In this document: positions 34,615 through 40,650 of the stretch, piece by piece
Numbering within the stretch: position 1 is the stretch's first letter
Layout: the number at the start of each line of letters is the position of its first letter
Assembly (NCBI GenBank): GCA_030427485.1
Contig: JAUICG010000041.1
Coordinates: 1 to 40,650 of the forward strand
Direction of reading: 5' to 3'
Length of the DNA: 40,650 bases
From: Gammaproteobacteria bacterium
GTDB lineage: Bacteria; Pseudomonadota; Gammaproteobacteria; Pseudomonadales; Halieaceae
The notes under the pieces: generated by a model
Database searches by the model: none
The model's input: the letters and a program-made list of their open reading frames with translations, nothing else
Told to the model about the DNA's origin: nothing
Program-made: the position numbers and the translations under genes

Positions 34615-34662
34615 ACCGGAACGACCCACCGTGCTATCGCTAGTGGGTAGAGCCGCCCCGGT
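34615..34662. terminator. Nested inverted repeat between convergent genes
   Basis: ACCGG (34615-34619) pairs with CCGGT (34658-34662) and ACCCAC (34624-34629) with GTGGGT (34643-34648). It lies between the convergent transpeptidase and lipoprotein genes. No T-run follows on either side, so it may be a Rho-assisted or two-way terminator. Confidence 0.45.
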
Positions 34663-34680
34663 AAAGAGGTGCCCTGGGTG

Positions 34681-34926
34681 TTACTTGTTCATGGACTGCT
34701 TGAACATACGGTCCATTTTCTCGGAGTTGGCATCGCAGCATGCTTGAGCGGCGTTAGCTTTCGCCAGCGCGGCAGCAGCGTCTGAAGCAGCTTTGTTGGC
34801 AGCAGCTTGAGCAGCTTCAACTTGTGCTTTCAGCGTGTCCAGGTCACGAGTAGTGGCACAGCCGGTAACGCCTGTCAGGGCGACCAACATAAAAGCTGCA
34901 GCCGTTGTTTTGAGCGAGTTACGCAT
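34681..34926 (-). CDS. Lpp/OprI-type alanine-zipper lipoprotein
   Basis: An 81-residue lipoprotein. The signal peptide ends in lipobox VTGC, C23. The mature 59 residues are a helical heptad-like zipper rich in alanine (ALAKANAAQA), with an unusual C63-C64 pair, and the protein ends in lysine (SMNK, K81). In Braun lipoprotein the terminal lysine is the residue L,D-transpeptidases attach to peptidoglycan, which fits the neighbours on both sides. GAGGA lies 7 nt before the ATG. The tryptophan-free, lysine-ended C-terminus argues for a real Lpp homologue rather than a random coiled coil. Confidence 0.85.
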   Translation of the reverse strand: MRNSLKTTAAAFMLVALTGVTGCATTRDLDTLKAQVEAAQAAANKAASDAAAALAKANAAQACCDANSEKMDRMFKQSMNK

Positions 34927-34966
34927 AATCTTGTCCTCTAAGTGGTCAGCCGGTAGTCGGCATCAA

Positions 34967-34972
34967 AGTATA
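34967..34972 (-). promoter_or_regulatory. Candidate -10 of the lipoprotein gene
   Basis: TATACT on the minus strand lies about 40 nt upstream of the lipoprotein ATG, preceded by TTGGA. No good -35 is seen at the right distance. Strong lpp genes commonly have a short leader like this. Confidence 0.3.
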
Positions 34973-35144
34973 TCCAATTTGAACTGCGCGTCCCCTGTTG
35001 ACGGGGTTACACAATTCGTTTTAGGGCAATGCCGCCAATCAGGTCGGCGAGCACCTCCAGTTCGCTATTTTCAAAGATACTGAGCGTAATCGCAAGCGAT
35101 TGTTTAAGCGACTTTTTCCCAGATCGTGCGTGAATAATTCCCGC

Positions 35145-35759
35145 TCAGCGCACCACGACCCGGGTGCCTACAACCACCCATTTGGCCAGTTCCGCCAGTT
35201 GTTCGTTGGTCAGGGCGATGCAGCCCTCCGTCCAGTTCACGGTTTCATGCACTTTCAGGTCGCCGGCGCCCAGTCCGTGAATGCCCAGCTGGCCTCCCAG
35301 GCTGGTGCTTTGTATCGGTGGTCGTCCGCGGTCGAGATCGTAGCGCAATGCCTTGTATTCGCTGGCGTTTATACGCGCTTCCTGAAAGGCGCGCTCGGTG
35401 TGTTCCAGGTTGGGGTAGTTGAAGGCCATGAACATCTTGAAGCGCTCGCTGGGGCGGATCTCGGTAATGGTGAATTCACCCAGTGGCGTGGTGCCGTCGT
35501 TCCGGCGGCGGGCCAGCGTGGGGCCATTGCTGCCAATGGCGATATTCTCAAAAATCTGCAGCGGCTTTTCGCCTTCCATCACCTTCAGGCTGAGGTCTTC
35601 CGTATCGATGTCGACCCAGACGTCGCTGGTGGCGGCCGCTGCCAGCGCCTGGGGGGCGAGGGGGGTAATGATGCCAAGGGGAAGCAGGAACAGCAGGGCG
35701 AGCGCGCAGTAGTGTATCGGTGACTGGGCGCGAGAAATACGAGTAAGGGACACGTTCAA
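35145..35759 (-). CDS. Second L,D-transpeptidase-family protein
   Basis: A 204-residue protein with a signal peptide to about residue 40 (ALAAAA). The YkuD-type catalytic region is GQLGIHGLGAGDLKVHE followed by NWTEGCIAL, with a threonine in place of the usual serine before the catalytic cysteine motif. That variant is seen in shorter envelope L,D-transpeptidases or carboxypeptidases. The N-terminal strand part (VWVDIDTEDLSLKVMEG) and GEFTITEIRPSERFKMFMAFNYPN fit the fold. The start is a TTG, or the GTG two codons on, with no strong ribosome site. It points towards the lipoprotein gene. Confidence 0.83.
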   Translation of the reverse strand: MNVSLTRISRAQSPIHYCALALLFLLPLGIITPLAPQALAAAATSDVWVDIDTEDLSLKVMEGEKPLQIFENIAIGSNGPTLARRRNDGTTPLGEFTITEIRPSERFKMFMAFNYPNLEHTERAFQEARINASEYKALRYDLDRGRPPIQSTSLGGQLGIHGLGAGDLKVHETVNWTEGCIALTNEQLAELAKWVVVGTRVVVR

Positions 35760-35866
35760 AATCCGAGCCTGGGAGACTGCGGATGATCATAGCGGGCGGC
35801 AAGTGGCGATTCAACGCCCATCCTCTGGTAATCTGTCACTCTTTGGCGCGACGGCGGGTAGCTCGA

Positions 35867-36598
35867 ATGCAGATAAAAAAGGTACTGAAGGGCCTGGCGC
35901 TGCTTGTGGTCGTTCTTCTGCTGGCGCTCAGTTGGCCTGCGTGGCAGTTCTACGAGGGAATACAAAAGGCGCGCAGCGAGGATCCTCTGGTATGGGAAGA
36001 CGATATCGCCGCGCTGGAGTCGAGCACCCGTGCCCGGGCACTGGACGGACGCGAAGTCCTGTTCGTGGGCAGTTCCAGTATCCTGCTGTGGGACAGCCTG
36101 GCCGAGGACATGGCGCCGCTGGCTGTGATACAACACGGCTTTGGTGGGGCGAAGCTCAACGACCTCGCGCACTATGCCCGGCGACTCGTTAACGCCTGGC
36201 AAGCGCGCGCTGTGGTGGTGTTCGCGGGCACGAATGATATCGATCCCAGCGCGGCGAAATCACCGGAGCAACTGCTGGCGAGTTACCAGGCATTCGTGGC
36301 CGCCGTGCGCGCAGACCAGCCCGAAGTGCCGATTTTCTATATCGGCATCACCCCGTCGCTGATGCGCTGGGCGGTCTGGCCCATCGCGCAGTCGACCAAC
36401 GCGTTGATTGAACAGTGGTCGGCGTCCGACCCGAACCTGCATTTTATCGACACGTCGCCGGGCTTGCTCGGTAGCAATGGTGAGCCGGATCCCGAGAACT
36501 ACCGTTTTGACGGGCTGCACCTGAGTGAGCAGGGCTACGGCGTGTGGCGGGCGATGATTCGCCAGCGCTTGCTGGATGAGATCGGCGCGCCGCAGTAA
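35867..36598 (+). CDS. GDSL/SGNH-type hydrolase
   Basis: The 243-residue protein has an N-terminal membrane anchor (LALLVVVLLLALSWPAW). The SGNH blocks follow: VLFVGSSSILLWD (block I with the serine), GFGGAKLNDL (block II glycine), VVFAGTNDI (block III asparagine) and FDGLHLSEQGY (block V with Asp and His). It is an esterase or lipase of unknown substrate at the inner membrane or periplasm. The ATG at 35867 is chosen over an upstream in-frame ATG (35783) because the anchor begins there. The sugar dehydrogenase gene starts 67 nt downstream on the same strand, probably as one transcript. Confidence 0.83.
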   Translation: MQIKKVLKGLALLVVVLLLALSWPAWQFYEGIQKARSEDPLVWEDDIAALESSTRARALDGREVLFVGSSSILLWDSLAEDMAPLAVIQHGFGGAKLNDLAHYARRLVNAWQARAVVVFAGTNDIDPSAAKSPEQLLASYQAFVAAVRADQPEVPIFYIGITPSLMRWAVWPIAQSTNALIEQWSASDPNLHFIDTSPGLLGSNGEPDPENYRFDGLHLSEQGYGVWRAMIRQRLLDEIGAPQ

Positions 36599-36665
36599 GC
36601 CACGACACGGTTGACTGCACTTTGCCTGGAGCCCGGTCCATGTTGATGACTGGAGGATGTTGGGG

Positions 36666-37853
36666 ATGAGATTGCCGTTCTGGCTGCTGGCGGCGCCGTT
36701 GCTGCTTGGCCTCGCACTTGCTGTACCGCGGGTGGATTGGCGCGACCATGCGCTGCGCCTTTATATGGCTGCGAGCCAACCGCTGGCAGTGGACTCGGCG
36801 CCGCACAGTGAATCCAGCGGCGGCGTCGGCTTTACGGTCGCCGCCGTCACCGATCAGCTCGAGATGCCATGGAGTATCGCGTTCATGCCCGAAGGCGACA
36901 TCCTGGTCACAGAGCGCGGCGGCACTGTGCAACGGCTGGATCCCGTTACGGGAGAACTGACGTCGATCAGCGGCGTGCCCGAGGTGTTTTATCACGGACA
37001 GGGCGGCCTGCTGGACATTGCCTTGCACCCGGCTTTCCCGACGCCGCCCTGGGTGTACCTGACGTACTCCGCGCCGATGGGCGATGGGCGCTCAACCACG
37101 CGACTGGCGCGAGCGCGGTTGGTGGGTGACGCCCTGCAGGACCTCGAAGTGCTCTACACTGCTGAACCGGTTCAGGACACCAAAAAGCATTACGGGGGCC
37201 GCCTGTTGTTCGTTGGCGAGCACCTGTTCATGACCGTGGGTGAACGGGGCCGGGCCGAACTGGCGCAACGGCTGGACGTCGACCTCGGAAAGGTCCTGCG
37301 ATTTAATGCCGACGGCACTATCCCGGCGGACAACCCCTTTGCCGGGACTCCCGGCGCGCACCCGGCCATCTACACCTACGGGCACCGCAATCCGCAGGGT
37401 CTCGCGCGACACCCCGTCACGGGGGAAATCTGGGTGACCGAGCACGGCCCGCAGGGCGGCGACGAACTCAATCGCCTGGCGCCGGGCGCCAACTACGGCT
37501 GGCCGGTAATTACCTATGGCGAGGAATATGGCGGCGGCGCGATTGGCGAGGGGACGGCGAAAGACGGTATGCAGCAGCCGGTCCACTACTATGTACCTTC
37601 TATCGCGACGAGCGGCCTCTGCTTCTATCACGGTGGGCAATTTCCCGCCTGGAATGGCGATGCCTTTATCGGCGCACTGCGCGCGCTCCACCTCAACCGG
37701 CTGAGCCTGTCGGCCGACGGGCGGGTGACTGAAGACCGGCTGTTATCCGACCTCGGTCTGCGCCTGCGGGATGTGAAACAGGGCCCTGACGATAATCTCT
37801 ACCTGCTCAGCGAGCAGGGCGCCCTGCTGCGACTGGCGCCGTCGGCGAACTGA
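36666..37853 (+). CDS. PQQ-dependent sugar dehydrogenase family protein
   Basis: A 395-residue member of the GSDH beta-propeller family (YliI-like soluble aldose dehydrogenase). A signal peptide or anchor (LLAAPLLLGLALAVP) is followed by MPWSIAFMPEGDILVTERGG, GLLDIALHPAF, TYGHRNPQGLARHPVTGEIW and GPQGGDELN then GANYGWPVITYGEEY, all hallmarks. It would oxidise aldose sugars in the periplasm with PQQ. GGAGG (36652-36656) lies 9 nt before ATG 36666, so that start is preferred to the ATG at 36657. The host would need PQQ synthesis, which is not seen here. Confidence 0.88.
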   Translation: MRLPFWLLAAPLLLGLALAVPRVDWRDHALRLYMAASQPLAVDSAPHSESSGGVGFTVAAVTDQLEMPWSIAFMPEGDILVTERGGTVQRLDPVTGELTSISGVPEVFYHGQGGLLDIALHPAFPTPPWVYLTYSAPMGDGRSTTRLARARLVGDALQDLEVLYTAEPVQDTKKHYGGRLLFVGEHLFMTVGERGRAELAQRLDVDLGKVLRFNADGTIPADNPFAGTPGAHPAIYTYGHRNPQGLARHPVTGEIWVTEHGPQGGDELNRLAPGANYGWPVITYGEEYGGGAIGEGTAKDGMQQPVHYYVPSIATSGLCFYHGGQFPAWNGDAFIGALRALHLNRLSLSADGRVTEDRLLSDLGLRLRDVKQGPDDNLYLLSEQGALLRLAPSAN

Positions 37854-37918
37854 CCATCGCCGCGATGCCGAGCGCGTGGGCGGGGCCGGCCTGCTGCAGG
37901 GTGGAGGCACGTCCGCTA

Positions 37919-37946
37919 TTGAAACTACCAACTAATAGGGTGTAGT
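37919..37946 (+). promoter_or_regulatory. Candidate promoter of the P450 gene
   Basis: TTGAAA (37919-37924), 16 nt and TGTAGT (37941-37946), about 55 nt before the P450 start. Found by eye; no regulator site is recognised. Confidence 0.35.
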
Positions 37947-38000
37947 CTGGTCGCTACGATACTCTGCAAGCGCATGACGCGTCCTTAAGAGGTATGGCAT

Positions 38001-39227
38001 ATGACCGGCTGTCCGCATTTTGATCTCACTGCACCGGAAACTTACCGCGGCGATGTACCGCGGGAGGTCTTCAAATACCTGCGCAATGAACAATCGATCT
38101 TCTGGCACGACGATCCGGAGACGGATACCGGATTCTGGGCGGTGACGCGCCAGAAAGACCTGGATTACATCTCCAAACACCCGCTGCTTTTTTCCTCCGC
38201 AGAGAAAAGTTGCCTGCCCTGGGAATCCGATCCGGAGCGGGTGGCGATCATGCGCCAGCAATTGATCAACATGGACCCGCCGCAGCACCTGAAATACCGG
38301 CGGCTGGTGCGCAACGCCTTTACCCCGAAGAACGTCGACAGCTACGAGCCGCGTTTTCGCGAGGTCGCGCGCGATATCGTCGAGCGCGCGATCGTCGGCG
38401 GTGAATGTGAGTTCGTCGAGGACGTGGCGGCCGAGTTGCCGCTGATCGCCATCTGCGAACTGATGGGAGTCCCCATCGACCGGCGCCAGCACCTTTTCGA
38501 GTTGACCAATATCATGCTGGGCATGAATGACCCGGAACTCTCGACCTCGGAAGCGGATGGCGAGAATGCGATGGCCGAGATGTTTTTCCTGGCGCATGAA
38601 TTGGCGGTCGGCCATCGCGACAACCCCCGTGATGATATCGTGAACGTGCTGCTCAACGGCACCGTTGAGGATGAGCCGCTCACCGATGAAGAATTCTGCC
38701 ATTTCTTCCTGATGCTGATGGTGGCGGGGAATGAAACCACCCGCACTGTGACGTCGCACGGGATGCGGCTGCTGATGGAGCACCCGGAACAGTACCAGAT
38801 GCTGGTGGACAACCCCGACCTGCTCGATGGCGCGATCGAGGAAATCCTGCGCTTCAACCCCGCGGTCATCGCTTTCCGCCGGACCGCGATGGAGGATGTG
38901 CAGGTGAACGGCCAACTCATCAGGAAGGGCGACAAGGTCAACCTCTACTACGCAGCCGCGAGTTCGGACGAGGCCGTGTTCAGCGACGTCGATAGCTTCG
39001 ATATTACGCGCGCGCAGCGTGAAGACGTGAAGAACGGTCATCGCGCTTTCGGCATCGGCGAACACTTCTGCATGGGCTCTCACCTTGCCCGCCTGGAACT
39101 GAAAGTGATTTTTGAGGAACTCCTGAAGCATGTCCGCAACCCGCGCCTGAACGGCGAGATCAATTGGCTGCGCTCCAGTTTTATTCACGGCATCAAGAAA
39201 ATGCCGGTAGCGTTCGACGTGGTGTAA
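38001..39227 (+). CDS. Cytochrome P450
   Basis: A 408-residue soluble P450. The I-helix is VAGNETTRT, the ExxR motif EEILRF, and the haem-binding loop FGIGEHFCMG with C357 as the thiolate ligand. The general look (MTGCPHFDLTAPETYRGD, HLKYRRLVRNAFTP, FRRTAMEDVQVNGQLIRKGDKV) resembles the CYP124/125/142-like steroid and lipid hydroxylases, but I cannot fix the subfamily. AGAGG precedes the ATG. No ferredoxin or reductase partner is in the window. Followed by an HsaA-like gene on the same strand, it may belong to sterol or polycyclic degradation. Confidence 0.92.
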   Translation: MTGCPHFDLTAPETYRGDVPREVFKYLRNEQSIFWHDDPETDTGFWAVTRQKDLDYISKHPLLFSSAEKSCLPWESDPERVAIMRQQLINMDPPQHLKYRRLVRNAFTPKNVDSYEPRFREVARDIVERAIVGGECEFVEDVAAELPLIAICELMGVPIDRRQHLFELTNIMLGMNDPELSTSEADGENAMAEMFFLAHELAVGHRDNPRDDIVNVLLNGTVEDEPLTDEEFCHFFLMLMVAGNETTRTVTSHGMRLLMEHPEQYQMLVDNPDLLDGAIEEILRFNPAVIAFRRTAMEDVQVNGQLIRKGDKVNLYYAAASSDEAVFSDVDSFDITRAQREDVKNGHRAFGIGEHFCMGSHLARLELKVIFEELLKHVRNPRLNGEINWLRSSFIHGIKKMPVAFDVV

Positions 39228-39381
39228 GCGACACGGCCGGTTGCGGCAGTCCCGCGAAAGATTGATCCATGTCAAGGGTATGCGATTGGCGGGCGGGTTT
39301 TAGCCAATTTGAGGTATGAGCCGCCGCCAGGCGGCGCGCATAGTGGCTGCAAGTCCGATCAATCCATGCTGAGGATTCGCC

Positions 39382-40569
39382 ATGAATGCACCGCAACTTA
39401 CCCGGGCCGAGCAACTGTACAAGGCTGCCCGCAGTCTCCTGCCCGCCCTGCGCGAACGCGCCGCGGAAACTGCCACCCTGGGGCAGTTGCCCGCGGCGAC
39501 GGTACAGGCCATGCACGAGGCGGGTTTTTTCCGCATCATGCAGCCCGCGCGCTACGGGGGGTATGAACTCGATCCGGAAGTATTTTTCAGGGTCCAGATG
39601 ATTCTGGCCAGCGGCTGTATGTCGACGGCCTGGGTGCTGGGCGTGGTCGCCATCCACAACTGGCAGTTGGGCCTGTTCGACGATAACGCGCAGCGTGATG
39701 TCTGGGGCGAGGACGATGCCACCCTGGTTTCTTCCTCCTATATGCCGGTCGGTAAGGTGCGGCATGTGAAGGGCGGCTATCGCCTGTCTGGTCACTGGGG
39801 TTTTTCCTCTGGCTCCAGGCACTGCAAGTGGGCCTTCCTCGGCGCTATGGTGCCGCCCGAAAATGCGGGCGAGGCGCCCGATTACCGCACCTTCCTGGTG
39901 CCTCTCGGTGATTACAGGATTGTCGACAACTGGAATGTCAGCGGGCTGGAAGGTACCGGGAGCCACGACATCGTGGTCGAGGATGCCTTCGTGCCGGAGT
40001 ATCGTACCCACCGCGCCATTCACGGCTTCGAGTGTGACAGCCCCGGGAACAAAACGAATACCCACTACATCTACCGCCTGCCGTTTGGCCAGATTTTTGT
40101 GCGCGCTGTTTCTACGGCGAGTATCGGCTGCCTGCAGGGCGTGATCGACAACTATATCGCGGTGAACAAGGATCGCGTCGGTCTCAACGATGGCAACAAG
40201 ATTGCGACCGACCCCGACGCGCAGATGGCGCTGGCCAACGCCGTGTCGACGGTTGATGAGTGCCAGACCATCATGTTCCGCAACTTCGATGCGATGGTCG
40301 CCGCGGCGAAATCCAATACCAGCCTGCCGATGAATGAGCGTATCAAGATGCGTTTTGATGCCGCGCTGGTATCGCGCAAGTGTACTGACGCCATCAACCA
40401 GATGTTCATCTCCTGCGGCGCCCAGGGTATCTTCCGCGATCACCCGCTGAACCGCGCGTGGCTCGATATCAATGCCGGCCGTACCCATGTGGCGAACAAT
40501 CCGTTCAAGTTCGGCCGCAATCTCGGCGGCGTGATGATGGGCGGCCAGAACCAGGATTTCTTCCTGTAG
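39382..40569 (+). CDS. HsaA-like flavin-dependent monooxygenase
   Basis: A 395-residue protein of the acyl-CoA-dehydrogenase fold, group D flavin monooxygenase type. VVAIHNWQLGLFDDNAQ and VWGEDDATLVSSSYMP are close to HsaA, the oxygenase of 3-HSA hydroxylation in steroid degradation; GGYRLSGHWGFSSGSRHCKWAFLG follows the same pattern. It needs a separate flavin reductase, which may lie downstream. The ATG has GAGG about 7 nt upstream. Related enzymes act on phenols other than steroids, so the substrate is uncertain. A further gene starts 43 nt downstream, likely in one operon. Confidence 0.86.
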   Translation: MNAPQLTRAEQLYKAARSLLPALRERAAETATLGQLPAATVQAMHEAGFFRIMQPARYGGYELDPEVFFRVQMILASGCMSTAWVLGVVAIHNWQLGLFDDNAQRDVWGEDDATLVSSSYMPVGKVRHVKGGYRLSGHWGFSSGSRHCKWAFLGAMVPPENAGEAPDYRTFLVPLGDYRIVDNWNVSGLEGTGSHDIVVEDAFVPEYRTHRAIHGFECDSPGNKTNTHYIYRLPFGQIFVRAVSTASIGCLQGVIDNYIAVNKDRVGLNDGNKIATDPDAQMALANAVSTVDECQTIMFRNFDAMVAAAKSNTSLPMNERIKMRFDAALVSRKCTDAINQMFISCGAQGIFRDHPLNRAWLDINAGRTHVANNPFKFGRNLGGVMMGGQNQDFFL

Positions 40570-40611
40570 TTGCAAGTATTCGAGACAGTTGCTGACAATG
40601 GAGAACGAGTA

Positions 40612-40650
40612 ATGACTGCGATAGAAACGACGAAGGCAACAAAACGGGAG
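40612..40650 (+). CDS. Start of a further gene, cut by the window edge
   Basis: ATG at 40612 opens MTAIETTKATKRE and is preceded by GGAG at about 9 nt. The frame runs off the end. In the HsaA context it may encode a steroid- or aromatic-degradation partner, but 13 codons do not allow recognition. Confidence 0.6.
   Translation, partial: MTAIETTKATKRE

Overview
The window looks like a chromosome segment of a marine gammaproteobacterium, probably Halieaceae (OM60/NOR5) or a relative. This is inferred from the gene mix, not from a marker gene: an RND/MMPL exporter, a D-aminoacylase-type amidohydrolase, a sulfotransferase/DUF1214/SDR set, a cytochrome P450, an HsaA-like flavin monooxygenase and a Lpp/OprI-type lipoprotein. 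Most of the DNA is GC-rich with consistent codon use. The exception is about 18.1-24.3 kb, where base composition changes and several genes are visibly AT-rich.

Left part (1-17.8 kb): the 3' part of an RND exporter gene and an N-acyl-D-amino-acid deacylase run on the + strand. They meet, at a REP-like inverted repeat, a minus-strand cluster with gltB and gltD (glutamate synthase) followed by a sulfotransferase, a DUF1214 protein and an SDR. Then come an MDR-type quinone oxidoreductase, a GNAT acetyltransferase behind a ParD-like orphan antitoxin, an LCAT-like lipase (probable lipoprotein) and a SOUL haem-binding protein.

Centre (18.1-24.3 kb): this is the most interesting part. Four minus-strand genes are each followed by an attC-like imperfect inverted repeat. 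Three of the four stop codons lie inside the R'' core site and the fourth is 8 nt before it. All sites have the same orientation and no integron integrase is visible, so the region fits a CALIN (cluster of attC sites lacking an integrase). In transcription order the cargo is an Abi-alpha (DUF4393) protein, a compact SIR2-like putative NADase, a zinc-hook AAA/SMC-type ATPase (RloC-like) and a membrane-anchored HNH protein with three zinc-ribbon-like cysteine clusters. All four resemble anti-phage effectors or sensors. A palindrome plus direct-repeat patch (24.33-24.37 kb) lies just upstream of the first cassette.

To its right (24.5-31.0 kb) lie an AddAB-like helicase-nuclease pair and a toxin-antitoxin locus whose ParE toxin gene is wrecked. 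Together with the cassettes they form a defence-like island.

Right part (31.1-40.65 kb): a molybdopterin oxidoreductase; a cell-envelope group with two L,D-transpeptidases on either side of a Lpp-like lipoprotein that ends in lysine, the residue such enzymes attach to peptidoglycan; a GDSL hydrolase; a PQQ-type sugar dehydrogenase; a cytochrome P450; an HsaA-like monooxygenase; and the first codons of one more gene. The last genes suggest sterol or other polycyclic catabolism. All calls come from reading the sequence; no database search was run.
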